Positions 16,925-24,918 of a stretch of DNA of 64,000 nt are shown in pieces. Made by a program: the position numbers and the translations under genes. The DNA lies in NCBI RefSeq assembly GCF_039541795.1, contig NZ_BAABGX010000002.1:868001-932000 (forward strand), read 5' to 3'. The notes below the pieces were generated by a model, which was not told the origin of the DNA, made no database searches, and saw nothing but the letters and a program-made list of their open reading frames with translations. Source of the stretch: Nibribacter koreensis. GTDB lineage: Bacteria > Bacteroidota > Bacteroidia > Cytophagales > Hymenobacteraceae. Position 1 is the first letter of the stretch. Every line of letters begins with the position of its first letter.

Positions 16925-17851
16925 TTAGATCATCTTTACGTTCTTGGCCACGTCATTGCCTTCTTCGTCCTTGGTGATTTCAAACTCCACAAAATCGCCT
17001 ACGCGCAGTTCGGTAAAGTCTGTGTCTATCACGTTGGTGAAATGGAAGAACAGGTTGTTGGGCGGGTATTTAATGAAACCGTAACCGTTCTTTAGGCTCA
17101 TGATCTCGCCTTCGCCGTGGGTTTCTGTGATAACGTCTGCGCTGTCTGTGGTTGTTGTGACGCGTTTTTGGTCTGGCTGAACAAACAGGCGGTTCATGGC
17201 CGGGTCGTTCTGGGCAATGCGCTGGTCAATGAGGGTGTGCATAGACAAGGGATAGTTTACCTCGGCTACCAGGTCCTGTGATGGGCGCGTGGTCATGCGC
17301 TGACCGTTGTCTGTGGTGTACTCAAACTCCCAGGTAAGGGCCATGACGCGGGTACCCAACGTGTTGATTTTACGCACCAAGGGCACGTAGTCGCCGTCAG
17401 AAGAAATCAAGACCATCACGTCAAACCGCTTATAAAACGCCTGCTCAAAGGCCTCTAAAGCCAGCCACACGTCAATGCCGCGTTCCTGCTTAAAGCCTTC
17501 TGGAGTGGTGCGTACGGGTAGGTAGTGGGTAGTCACGCCTTCAGACATGAGGATGTCATCAAAGACGCGGTCCCAATACAGGGTGTCGCCGCGCTGGCTG
17601 GCGTCATAGGCGTTAAGTCTTCCCCTGAAGTAGTGGGCGTCTACTATTTTGCAAAGGCGCGGGTCCATGCCTTCTTCCTGGGCCACCTGGTCCCTGATGA
17701 ACTCGTGCAACCCTGATATGCTGATGCGGCGTTTGCGGTTGTGCCCGTAGGCGTAGTAGTTGCTTACCTGGAGAAAGTAGTTGCCATCATAGAAGACGCC
17801 AATTCTTACTAATTTTTCTTGCATGTCTGTCTGTTGTTTTTGGTCTGTCAA
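16925..17851 (-). CDS. NYN (LabA/DUF88) domain protein with C-terminal cold-shock domain
   Basis: The 308-residue protein has an NYN/PIN-like nuclease domain: RIGVFYDGNYF (about 16-26, acidic D22), ERGIDVWLALEAF (D127) and LISSDGDYVPLV (D152, D154). The spacing of acidic residues matches metal-dependent RNases of the LabA/YihV group. After a linker, residues about 246-308 form a cold-shock OB fold (KNGYGFIKYPP, LFFHFTNV, VEFEITKDEEGNDVAKNV), which binds single-stranded RNA or DNA. The combination suggests an RNA-processing or decay enzyme with its own RNA-binding module. An alternative ATG lies nine codons in (17824). Confidence 0.87.
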   Translation of the reverse strand: MTDQKQQTDMQEKLVRIGVFYDGNYFLQVSNYYAYGHNRKRRISISGLHEFIRDQVAQEEGMDPRLCKIVDAHYFRGRLNAYDASQRGDTLYWDRVFDDILMSEGVTTHYLPVRTTPEGFKQERGIDVWLALEAFEQAFYKRFDVMVLISSDGDYVPLVRKINTLGTRVMALTWEFEYTTDNGQRMTTRPSQDLVAEVNYPLSMHTLIDQRIAQNDPAMNRLFVQPDQKRVTTTTDSADVITETHGEGEIMSLKNGYGFIKYPPNNLFFHFTNVIDTDFTELRVGDFVEFEITKDEEGNDVAKNVKMI

Positions 17852-18308
17852 TTAGATCCTGGCAAGGGGCAACAAAACCAAGCTATAGACTGGGACGTGA
17901 AAGCAGGCAACAGACGTACAGGTTCTTTTTGGGGCGGGGGAGGTAAAAGAAATCAGAAACGGGTAATGAAGCGGGTTTCTGTAGATTATATCTAATCTGT
18001 GATAAAATAAAGAATCCTATGTATTACTATACCTTGCGTTCACACGCAGTTTACTATTCCTCTTGCTAGTAGTCAGTTAACAAGAAAGGCCGATGTGTTG
18101 TTTTGCTGTCTTTAGATGCTTAGTCAGAGCATCTGGCAGTGCCAGTATCTTTTCCTAAAAAGGGCTGCTCTCCCAGCAGGCCGGTCACAAAAGTAAGTAA
18201 CTCAACTGGGTATGGCAACAAAAATATAAAAAGCCTATATACAGGCCCTTAGGCGGGTCGCAGAACTAGTATTTACGCTGTAATTTCACAAACAGCCATC
18301 CGTACTGG
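17852..18308. other. Spacer with no recognised gene
   Basis: This 457-base spacer has no credible reading frame. A short hairpin GATGCT-TAGTC-AGAGCATC lies near 18116-18134. Low-complexity and AT-rich parts surround it. Nothing else is supported. Confidence 0.5.
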
Positions 18309-18746
18309 TTATTTGATATGAAGATTAACGGCCCCGCCGCCGCCGTCCCAGGCATACTCAAAAAGGACGCGGTCTCCTAGTTTGGCAGGTTGAAATCCTT
18401 GACCTTCTTTGGCCTTGCCCTTGTCTCCTTTCAACCATTCAGAAAATTGAAAGTCTTTGTAATCATCTGGGCCGTTGATGGTGTAAATATTGAAAGGCAG
18501 GGTACCTCTTATTAAGTAAATGGTCACTTTATCCAACTTGGCGTCTTTGAAAGAAAAATCCAGCTTACCGGTTAGCTCTTTTACTGTGTATTTCTGGTCA
18601 AAATGGAGGGGCTTCCCGTTCAAGGTTACCTCAAAGCTTTGTTCCATCTTGCTGGCTTGCCCACAGGCGATACGAGAAAAGCCTAGCCCTATGCTTAGAA
18701 AAGCGCAGAGGAGTGTTACCTGCTTACAGGTAATAATAAATGCCAT
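18309..18746 (-). CDS. Small secreted protein, paralogue of the next gene
   Basis: The 145-residue protein starts with a hydrophobic signal-like segment ending near CGQA. The mature part aligns with the product of 18774-19193: LNGKPLHFDQKYTVKEL matches LDGKALDEKRQYAFDEL, KVTIYLIRGTLPFNIYT matches KVQVYLVRGSRPVKMHT, and both end with a GDR segment followed by AVNxxxK. The fold vaguely recalls the C-terminal domains of GldM, but this is weak. A tandem duplication is clear. Function unknown, probably periplasmic. Confidence 0.68.
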   Translation of the reverse strand: MAFIITCKQVTLLCAFLSIGLGFSRIACGQASKMEQSFEVTLNGKPLHFDQKYTVKELTGKLDFSFKDAKLDKVTIYLIRGTLPFNIYTINGPDDYKDFQFSEWLKGDKGKAKEGQGFQPAKLGDRVLFEYAWDGGGGAVNLHIK

Positions 18747-18773
18747 AGGTGACTTTTTAAGCCTTAAAATGGT

Positions 18774-19193
18774 CTATTTAAAAGAGATGTTTACGGCTTT
18801 TTCACCGGTGTTCAAAGACAATAAGACAACCATGCGGTCGCCCGCTCTGGCCACAGAAAAAGGCATAAGAGTTCCGTCCTGGGCTTTACCTTCGGTCATG
18901 AGCCATTCATACAGGTTGAAATCCTTAAAGGCATTGCCTTGCACGGTATGCATCTTAACAGGCCTGCTTCCGCGCACTAAATACACTTGCACTTTTGAAA
19001 ATTCTTCGCCGGGCAAAGTCACTTCTAGCGCACCTTTTAATTCATCAAAGGCATACTGCCGCTTTTCATCCAGCGCTTTACCGTCTAGCAACAAAGAAAT
19101 ACGACCGGGCTTCTGCTCCTGCGCCCATGAGGCTTGCAAAGAAACAAAGCTGAAGCAGAGAATAAAACAAAGAAGGGTAAACACTTTTTGCAT
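18774..19193 (-). CDS. Small secreted protein, tandem paralogue
   Basis: The open frame reaches 19280, but ATG at 19191-19193 starts a clean signal peptide (MQKVFTLLCFILCFSFVSLQ, cleavage after ASWA), giving 139 residues. The mature sequence is homologous to the neighbouring 18309-18746 product along its whole length. The genes are separated by 27 bases on the same strand and are probably cotranscribed. No catalytic residues are conserved between the copies apart from the YLxRG and GDR motifs, suggesting a structural or binding role. Confidence 0.7.
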   Translation of the reverse strand: MQKVFTLLCFILCFSFVSLQASWAQEQKPGRISLLLDGKALDEKRQYAFDELKGALEVTLPGEEFSKVQVYLVRGSRPVKMHTVQGNAFKDFNLYEWLMTEGKAQDGTLMPFSVARAGDRMVVLLSLNTGEKAVNISFK

Positions 19194-19283
19194 AATCAGG
19201 CCAGGTAGATAAACAGGTGCAATATTACCATAAACTAATCTTAATAAAAAGCAAAACGCCTGTGTAACCAACAGGCACACAGG

Positions 19284-19321
19284 CGTTTTTGAGCTATTTC
19301 CTGTAAAACAGGCTAAAAACG
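19284..19321. repeat. Family A palindrome, copy 8
   Basis: It ends one base before the stop codon of kbl (minus strand) with arms GTTTTTGAGCTATTTC and GTAAAACAGGCTAAAAAC, and lies between two minus-strand genes. Confidence 0.9.
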
Positions 19322-19322
19322 G

Positions 19323-20516
19323 TTAAGCTTTCAAGACACCCAGCTCATGGCCTACTTCAATGAAAGCGGCGATGGCACGGTCAATATGTTCCATAGTATG
19401 CTCGGCAGAGAGTTGAACCCTGATGCGGGCTGCGCCTTTGGCTACCACTGGGTAGTAGAAGCCAACTACGTAAATGCCTTTCTCCAGCATCTTAGCGGCA
19501 AAAGCCTGGGCCAGCTTGGCGTCATACAGCATCACCGGCACAATAGGATGCACGCCTGGCTTGATGTCAAAACCAGCGGCCGTCATCTTCTCCCTGAAGT
19601 ACATTGTGTTCTTCTCCAGACGGTCGCGCAGTTCAGTGCTAGAGCTCAGCAAATCTAACACCGCTAAAGACGCACCTACAATAGAAGGAGCCAATGAGTT
19701 GGAGAACAGATACGGGCGCGAACGCTGACGCAACATGTCTACAATCTCTTTTCTACCCGAGGTGAAGCCGCCCATAGCGCCGCCCAAGGCTTTGCCCAAG
19801 GTACCCGTGATGATGTCCACGCGGCCCATCACGTTGTGGTGCTCATGCGTACCGCGGCCGGTTTTGCCAATGAAACCACTAGAATGGCACTCGTCTACCA
19901 TCACCAGCGCTTTGTATTGGTCTGCCAGGTCACAGATTTTGTCTAGTTGGGCAATGGTGCCGTCCATGGAGAAAGAACCGTCCGTGACAATGATGCGATG
20001 CCTGGCACCCTGGCTTTCCTGTAGTTTGGCCTCCAGGTCCTCCATATTGTTGTGCTCATAGCGGTAGCGCTGGGCTTTGCACAGACGCACGCCGTCAATG
20101 ATAGAAGCATGGTTCAACGCATCTGAGATGATGGCAGACTGCTCATCAAACAAAGGCTCAAACACCCCGCCGTTGGCGTCAAAAGCGGCCGCGTATAGAA
20201 TGGTGTCCTCAGTGCCCAGGAACTCGGCAATCTTGGCTTCCAGTTCTTTGTGAATGTCCTGGGTACCGCAGATAAAACGCACTGAGCTCATGCCGTAGCC
20301 GTGGGTGTCAATGGTCTTTTTGGCCGCCTCTATCACCGCGGGGTGCGACGAAAGGCCCAGGTAGTTGTTGGCGCAGAAGTTCAAGACCTCGCCAGTCTGC
20401 TGGGTTTTAATCTCAGCGTGCTGGGGAGTAGTGATGATGCGCTCTCTTTTATATAAACCGGCGGCTTCAATGTCGGCCAGTTGTTGCTGTAAATCTGGTT
20501 GTAAGGTTTCGTACAT
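19323..20516 (-). CDS. kbl: Glycine C-acetyltransferase (2-amino-3-ketobutyrate CoA ligase)
   Basis: The 397-residue PLP enzyme cleaves 2-amino-3-ketobutyrate with CoA to glycine and acetyl-CoA. Family motifs are FCANNYLGLSSHP, GYGMSSVRFICGTQ, DGSFSMDGTIAQL, VDECHSSGFIGKTGRG and the PLP-lysine segment TGTLGKALGGAMGGF (about 240-254). Relatives such as serine palmitoyltransferase share the fold, but the sequence pattern and the nearby tdh gene support Kbl. The proline/arginine-rich protein gene lies between it and tdh. Cytosolic. Confidence 0.94.
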   Translation of the reverse strand: MYETLQPDLQQQLADIEAAGLYKRERIITTPQHAEIKTQQTGEVLNFCANNYLGLSSHPAVIEAAKKTIDTHGYGMSSVRFICGTQDIHKELEAKIAEFLGTEDTILYAAAFDANGGVFEPLFDEQSAIISDALNHASIIDGVRLCKAQRYRYEHNNMEDLEAKLQESQGARHRIIVTDGSFSMDGTIAQLDKICDLADQYKALVMVDECHSSGFIGKTGRGTHEHHNVMGRVDIITGTLGKALGGAMGGFTSGRKEIVDMLRQRSRPYLFSNSLAPSIVGASLAVLDLLSSSTELRDRLEKNTMYFREKMTAAGFDIKPGVHPIVPVMLYDAKLAQAFAAKMLEKGIYVVGFYYPVVAKGAARIRVQLSAEHTMEHIDRAIAAFIEVGHELGVLKA

Positions 20517-20593
20517 GGTCGTTGGGTGCTCGTTTTTGGTTGTTCGTTATTCGCTCTCTTAAAGAACGCCTTATCCTCTGTAAAAGTAATCAA

Positions 20594-21739
20594 TCATTTG
20601 GGGTTTCCATCGCCCTGCGCCGGCGGACCGGGTCTTTTGAAAATGGGCCGCGGCCGGGGCGTTTTGGCAGAAGGTGTTGGCTCTGGCGCAGACTCTATAT
20701 CACCTGCTTCTTCCGTTTTTGGCCTGTTTTCTGGATTTGAGGCCGAAAACGAAGCAGGTACTTGCTCTTCATTTTCAGGCTCTACTGGAGCAGAAGGCCG
20801 TTTAAAGACAGGCCTTGGCCTGGGTGGTTTAGCAGAATGTGTTGTTTCAACGGTTGGTTCCTGCGTTGGCTCAGGCAAGGGTTGGTTTAAAGAAGATAGC
20901 TCTTCAGTGCTTCCCTCCCCTTTCACTTCCGCCGATGGCCTTTTAAACACCGGCCTAGGTCTGGGCGTGGCAGGTTTTGCTTCTGCGGCAGAAGTTGACA
21001 CAGCTCCCGACTCAAGTTCCGTTTTTGGGCTGTTTTCTGGATTTGAGGCCAAAAACGGTTCCTGACCAACTATCTCATCAGCCTTGGTTTCAGGGGTAGC
21101 CGCAGGACGCTTGAACACAGGTCTAGGTCTGGGCGGTGTAGGCGAATCAACCGCCGGGCTTTCTGCTTTTGGTTCGGGTGCCTTCTCTACTGGCTGCTGG
21201 TCTGGAACAGAAGCGGCCGCCGATGGTCGTTTGAAAACGGGACGTGGTCTGGGCGCTGGGGCAGGAATTTCCGGCACTGGTTCAGATTTTTCTGGGGATG
21301 CAGGTGCCTGTTCACTGGCCGCCGGGGCTGGAGCAGGACGCTTAAAGACCGGCCTGGGCTTGGCTGGTTTAGAGGTTTCCGATGATGAAACTTCCTCCGT
21401 CTTCTTTTCCTCCATCATCGGTGCAGACTGTTGGGCAACTATCTCGGCGGGCTGTCTGGAGACGGGGGCTTGCTCTGTGGCATCTGCTACCGGAGCGGCT
21501 GACGGTGCGCGGCGTATGACGGGCTTCGGTTTGGCCGGAGCGGGAACTGCCTCTACTGGAGCTTGGGCTAGATGGAACCTTCGGCGAACGTCATTGAGCA
21601 CCATCTTCACCGAGTTGTAAAAACTATTGGGGTGCATTTGGGCGTATAGCGTCTGCCACTGCGCGTACCGGCCCGCATCACCGGCCGCAAAGGCCGCTTC
21701 ATCAATCCGTCGCTTAACCAGAAACTCTGTGAAGGTCAT
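20594..21739 (-). CDS. Pro/Arg-rich repeat protein containing two translated family A palindromes
   Basis: The 381-residue protein has a folded N-terminal part of about 55 residues (FLVKRRIDEAAF, MHPNSFYNSVKMVLNDVRRRF) and then a long disordered tail. In the tail the motif RPRPVFKRP or a close variant (RPVFKRP, RPIFKRP) recurs seven times, with VIRRAP as a degenerate first copy. The linkers are Pro, Glu and Ala rich. Two family A palindromes lie in frame and are translated as PFLASNPENSPKTE and SFSASNPENRPKTE. TATCTTTG at 21765-21772 on the minus strand is a good -7 promoter match. Function unknown; the regular basic motifs suggest binding to nucleic acid, membrane or a protein partner. Confidence 0.78.
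   Translation of the reverse strand: MTFTEFLVKRRIDEAAFAAGDAGRYAQWQTLYAQMHPNSFYNSVKMVLNDVRRRFHLAQAPVEAVPAPAKPKPVIRRAPSAAPVADATEQAPVSRQPAEIVAQQSAPMMEEKKTEEVSSSETSKPAKPRPVFKRPAPAPAASEQAPASPEKSEPVPEIPAPAPRPRPVFKRPSAAASVPDQQPVEKAPEPKAESPAVDSPTPPRPRPVFKRPAATPETKADEIVGQEPFLASNPENSPKTELESGAVSTSAAEAKPATPRPRPVFKRPSAEVKGEGSTEELSSLNQPLPEPTQEPTVETTHSAKPPRPRPVFKRPSAPVEPENEEQVPASFSASNPENRPKTEEAGDIESAPEPTPSAKTPRPRPIFKRPGPPAQGDGNPK
20714..20751. repeat. Family A palindrome, copy 9 (inside CDS)
   Basis: This copy is read through by the minus-strand Pro/Arg-rich gene as SFSASNPENRPKTE. Its centre is CTGGATTTGAGGCC rather than CTGGAAAACAGGCC, so the right inner arm is broken, the same way as in copy 10. Confidence 0.9.
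21020..21057. repeat. Family A palindrome, copy 10 (inside CDS)
   Basis: It is translated as PFLASNPENSPKTE and shares the ATTTGAGGCC variant with copy 9, so one copy probably arose from the other by internal duplication of the repeat protein. Confidence 0.9.
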
Positions 21740-21764
21740 AAAGAGGTACGCGTGGTTCTATGTT

Positions 21765-21772
21765 CAAAGATA
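21765..21772 (-). promoter_or_regulatory. -7 promoter element for the Pro/Arg-rich gene
   Basis: TATCTTTG on the minus strand matches TAnnTTTG exactly, 25 bases before the ATG at 21739. No clear -33 TTTG is seen upstream. Confidence 0.4.
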
Positions 21773-21821
21773 CAAAAGGCTAAGAGCCACGCCCATATTT
21801 TTTGATGCCCCAGATATAACG

Positions 21822-21829
21822 TACATTTG
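21822..21829 (+). promoter_or_regulatory. -7 promoter element for tdh
   Basis: TACATTTG matches TAnnTTTG, with TTG at 21801-21803 about 18 bases upstream as the -33 element, and the tdh ATG 22 bases downstream. Confidence 0.45.
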
Positions 21830-21851
21830 TTTGCTATACTTTCAACCTCGC

Positions 21852-22820
21852 ATGACAACGACCGACGACACGATTTTGGTGATAGGCGCCTGTGGCCAAC
21901 TAGGCTCTGAACTCACCCTGGAACTGAGAAAATTATACGGCAACGCCAACGTAGTGGCCGCCGACATCCAAGAACCCAAGCAAGCCGACCTGCGCGACTC
22001 GGGCCCCTTTGCCATTGCCGACGTGCTGGACGCCACCCGCCTGGCAGACTTATTTACCCAGTACAAGTTCAAGCAAGTCTATCACCTGGCGGCCATTCTT
22101 TCTGCCACCGGTGAGAAGAACCCCAAGTTTGCCTGGAAATTGAACATGGACGGCCTCATCAATGTGCTGGATCTGTGCCTGGAGCATAAAGTAGAGCGCG
22201 TGTACTGGCCCTCTTCCATTGCCGTGTTCGGGCCTAACACGCCGCGTCAAGACACCCCGCAGCACACCGTCATGGACCCTAACACGATTTACGGCATCAG
22301 CAAGCAGGCCGGTGAGCGCTGGTGCGAGTATTACTTTGAGAAATACGGCCTGGACGTGCGCAGCCTGCGTTACCCGGGTCTCATTGGCTGGAAAGCCCTA
22401 CCAGGCGGAGGTACCACAGACTACGCCGTGGACATTTATCACCAGGCCTTGGACAAAGGCACCTATGAGTGTTTCCTGAGCGAAGGTACCTACCTGCCCA
22501 TGATGTACATGTCTGACGCCATCAAAGCCACCCTGGACTTGATGCACGCCCCGGCAGAAAAAGTGAAAGTACGCTCCAGCTACAACCTGAGCGCCATCAG
22601 CTTCTCGCCTAAAGAGATTACGGCCAGCATTCAGCGCCATATCCCAGACTTCACCATCACTTATAAGCCAGACAGCCGTCAGCAGATAGCAGACTCCTGG
22701 CCGCAGAGCATTGATGACAGCGCCGCCCGCCAGGACTGGGGCTGGCAACCAGAGTTTGACCTGGACACCATGACCGATGACATGCTCCTGAACCTGAAAG
22801 AAGCACGAATTACGAATTAG
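21852..22820 (+). CDS. tdh: L-threonine 3-dehydrogenase, SDR type
   Basis: The 322-residue extended short-chain dehydrogenase oxidises threonine to 2-amino-3-ketobutyrate, the substrate of Kbl encoded nearby. The Rossmann motif GACGQLGSE lies at 12-20, PSSIAVFGP at about 120-128 and the catalytic YGISK at 147-151. GGGTTDYAVDIYHQAL and GTYECFLSEGTYLPMMYM are typical of the UDP-galactose epimerase-like threonine dehydrogenases of Bacteroidota, distinct from zinc-dependent Tdh. The frame extends upstream to 21627, but that would overlap the divergent gene and promoter. The last codons and the stop lie within an AT-rich repeat (22806-22832). Confidence 0.92.
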   Translation: MTTTDDTILVIGACGQLGSELTLELRKLYGNANVVAADIQEPKQADLRDSGPFAIADVLDATRLADLFTQYKFKQVYHLAAILSATGEKNPKFAWKLNMDGLINVLDLCLEHKVERVYWPSSIAVFGPNTPRQDTPQHTVMDPNTIYGISKQAGERWCEYYFEKYGLDVRSLRYPGLIGWKALPGGGTTDYAVDIYHQALDKGTYECFLSEGTYLPMMYMSDAIKATLDLMHAPAEKVKVRSSYNLSAISFSPKEITASIQRHIPDFTITYKPDSRQQIADSWPQSIDDSAARQDWGWQPEFDLDTMTDDMLLNLKEARITN

Positions 22821-22832
22821 GAATTACGAATT
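22806..22832. repeat. AATTACGAATTAG-type repeat overlapping the tdh stop
   Basis: Direct repeats of GAATTACGAATT with a GAATTAG variant begin within the last four codons of tdh and supply its TAG stop. A relative occurs at 30576-30612. Confidence 0.7.
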
Positions 22833-22842
22833 GACAATACGT

Positions 22843-22885
22843 GAATCCCTGCTGAAGCAAGACTTCGGCAGGGATTCTTGCTTTT
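22843..22885 (+). terminator. Terminator of tdh
   Basis: A 15-base stem GAATCCCTGCTGAAG pairs (one G-T) with CTTCGGCAGGGATTC and is followed by TTGCTTTTTAG. Confidence 0.8.
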
Positions 22886-23069
22886 TAGAAACCCCTTTGA
22901 ATAGTGAGCTAGGTCTATTCAATAATGACCTTACTATGCGTCCTTCTATTAAATTGAATTCCCAGAATATTTATTTAATCTCTTTATACTATACAAGTTC
23001 CAGAGGCAGTTTATAGAATATATAAAATGTTTAATACCCCAAATTTTTATAACTTATATCCAATCTAAC

Positions 23070-23750
23070 ATGCTCAAAAAAATTGCTTACACCGCCGTTC
23101 TCTTTTCAAGTCTAGGTTTGTCTGCCTCTGCCCAAGAAGTCGCAGCCGTCAATTATTCCACTTCTAAAGCCTTCCTAAAGCCTGTCAGCGGTCAGTTCAC
23201 GGTTGAGCTTCCCGCCTCTTACACCGGTGGTGGCATTACCCATTTCAAACTTAACCAATTGCGGGGTCGTTATTTTCTAGATCCCTCTACCGCCCTTAGA
23301 TCTTCGTTCACGCTGGATTTAAACAAATATAGGTATGGAGGGATTAGTAGATCTATAACCAATTTGATTGTGGCGCCCGGCGTTGAGAAACATTTTAAAG
23401 GAAGTAAACGCTTCTCACCTTACTTAGGTGCTGAGTTGCGCCTAAGCAAACAGTTCTCTAGTTTTGAAAGCGATGAAGTAAAGATCACTGGTGCTGCCTC
23501 TACCTTCACAAGCTCCACAGATCGCAATGATATTGGGGTGGGCGTTGGTCTTTTTGCCGGGGTTGACTATTACATTACCAAACGTTTTTATGTAGGCGCT
23601 GAGCTAGGTTACAGCATTGATTACCTCATGTACGGTGATATCAAGGTTAAACCAGCTAATGAGCCCTCCTATGTCATCGATCCTAAAGAAACCGCCCCAA
23701 AAGACAGCCATTCTGTGAATGCCATTTTAAAAGTTGGCTTCAAATTCTAG
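23070..23750 (+). CDS. Outer membrane beta-barrel protein, paralogue 1
   Basis: The 226-residue protein has a signal peptide (MLKKIAYTAVLFSSLGLSASA) and alternating beta-strand pattern with the terminal aromatic KVGFKF expected of an outer membrane barrel. Shared blocks with the next gene are LNQLRGRYFL, APGVEKHFKGS, SPYLGAELRLSK and DYYITKRFYVGAELGYSIDYLMYGD. It is probably an eight-strand OmpX/PorT-like barrel. The upstream sequence contains AATGTTTAATA, shared with the spacer before 24041. Function unknown. Confidence 0.8.
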   Translation: MLKKIAYTAVLFSSLGLSASAQEVAAVNYSTSKAFLKPVSGQFTVELPASYTGGGITHFKLNQLRGRYFLDPSTALRSSFTLDLNKYRYGGISRSITNLIVAPGVEKHFKGSKRFSPYLGAELRLSKQFSSFESDEVKITGAASTFTSSTDRNDIGVGVGLFAGVDYYITKRFYVGAELGYSIDYLMYGDIKVKPANEPSYVIDPKETAPKDSHSVNAILKVGFKF

Positions 23751-23815
23751 CGCACCTACGCCATATTGAAAGCTAACCGTCAATTAAACAGTTAAGCTTT
23801 TGGACACTTTGATTC

Positions 23816-23853
23816 CGTTTTTGGCCTGTTTTCTAGAAAACAGGCCAAAAACG
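23816..23853. repeat. Family A palindrome, copy 11
   Basis: A perfect 38-base palindrome: the centre is TCTAGA, so arms are fully complementary. It lies between the two beta-barrel paralogues. Confidence 0.95.
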
Positions 23854-24040
23854 ATGCTTTTGTCCTCTCTTGTTATCCTAAGTATAGCTACTGTCCTTGG
23901 GCACATTCCCCGGCAAATTATTGCGCTATGCCTCAGCCACTTGTCAGGCTACACCTAAAATGACTTCCGGTAAGCGATTTACAGCACATAGAGAATGTTT
24001 AATATTGTTCCATAGTTAGATACCTTATTCAATTAACTCC

Positions 24041-24703
24041 ATGTTAAAGAAATTCATTATTGCCGCCGCCTTTACAGTTGTAGCAGGCTTCTCTGCCTCA
24101 GCCCAGGACGCAACCGCCACGGGTGGCATCAAGCCTACCACCGGTGAGATTACCGGCGAGGTGCAGTTGAGTATAACCGGCGGCAGCACCATTAGTCTAA
24201 ACCAATTGCGCGGCCGTTACTTCTTAAGCCCCACTACGGCGTTTAGAGCGTCTTTCGCCCTAGATGCTTACTCTGACACCAATGATGACGAAAACCGCAC
24301 GTCTACGCTTGTTGTCCTGGCCCCTGGCATTGAGAAGCACTTTGCGGGCACAGAGCGCTTGTCTCCCTATGTAGGCGCAGAACTGCGCTTGAGCAAATTC
24401 TTTGTAGACTATGACAGTGACAACCTAGAAGTAAAGGGTGGCTGGCCAAATAATTTTAACGGCAATGTTAATGAGCGAAACTACTTTGGAGTAGGCTTAG
24501 GCGTAGTGGCCGGCGCAGACTATTACTTTGCCAAACATGTGTACCTGGGCGTAGAGTTTGGCTATGGCCTTAACTACCTTACCTATGGTGATGTAGAAGT
24601 AAATCCTGCCAACGGCAATGACTACACCATTGACAGCGACCGAAGCACACTAAGACTAGGTTCTTCTGTGAATGGCGGCCTGCGCTTAGGCTTTGTCTTC
24701 TAG
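24041..24703 (+). CDS. Outer membrane beta-barrel protein, paralogue 2
   Basis: The 220-residue paralogue of 23070-23750 has a signal peptide (MLKKFIIAAAFTVVAGFSASAQ) and the same blocks LNQLRGRYFLSP, APGIEKHFAGT, YVGAELRLSK and DYYFAKHVYLGVEFGYGLNYLTYGD. It ends in LRLGFVF, a typical barrel-closing strand. The two genes have arisen by tandem duplication; this copy is more GC-rich in coding. Located in the outer membrane; role unknown. Confidence 0.8.
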   Translation: MLKKFIIAAAFTVVAGFSASAQDATATGGIKPTTGEITGEVQLSITGGSTISLNQLRGRYFLSPTTAFRASFALDAYSDTNDDENRTSTLVVLAPGIEKHFAGTERLSPYVGAELRLSKFFVDYDSDNLEVKGGWPNNFNGNVNERNYFGVGLGVVAGADYYFAKHVYLGVEFGYGLNYLTYGDVEVNPANGNDYTIDSDRSTLRLGSSVNGGLRLGFVF

Positions 24704-24725
24704 TTTCTGAAACTATCCCTCTTAT

Positions 24726-24759
24726 AAAGCCTGATAGACCCATTCTGTCAGGCTTTTTT
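24726..24759 (+). terminator. Terminator after beta-barrel paralogue 2
   Basis: AAAGCCTGA and TCAGGCTTT form a 9-base stem with a 13-base loop, followed by TTTG. Family A copy 12 begins 13 bases later. Confidence 0.8.
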
Positions 24760-24771
24760 GTGTCCAAACTC

Positions 24772-24809
24772 CATTTTTGACCTCTTTTCCAGAAAACAAG
24801 CCAAAAACG
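24772..24809. repeat. Family A palindrome, copy 12
   Basis: An inverted-polarity copy (TTTTCCAGAAAA) with a CA start, directly after a terminator and before the DUF3891 gene. Confidence 0.9.
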
Positions 24810-24918
24810 GACATCACAAAATTTTCTGACGCAAGACTCTGGACTTATTAAAAAAACCTTTCGGGTGGCAAAGCAGTTAGAAACCGCGAAGGCATAAGAA
24901 GGGTACGCCGCCAAGACT

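Noticed and set aside
16820..17095. Plus-strand frame beginning MTESFLACFLENRLKT
   Set aside because: It is a translation of family A copy 7 and then runs antisense through the NYN gene. Similar FLACF-ENR-KT starts at other copies (such as 9913-10098) are the same artefact.
20594..21739. Pro/Arg-rich protein as a TonB protein
   Set aside because: It lacks an N-terminal membrane helix and a C-terminal TonB domain.
21627..21851. N-terminal extension of tdh to 21627
   Set aside because: It would overlap the divergent Pro/Arg-rich gene, cover the TACATTTG promoter and add residues absent from the family.
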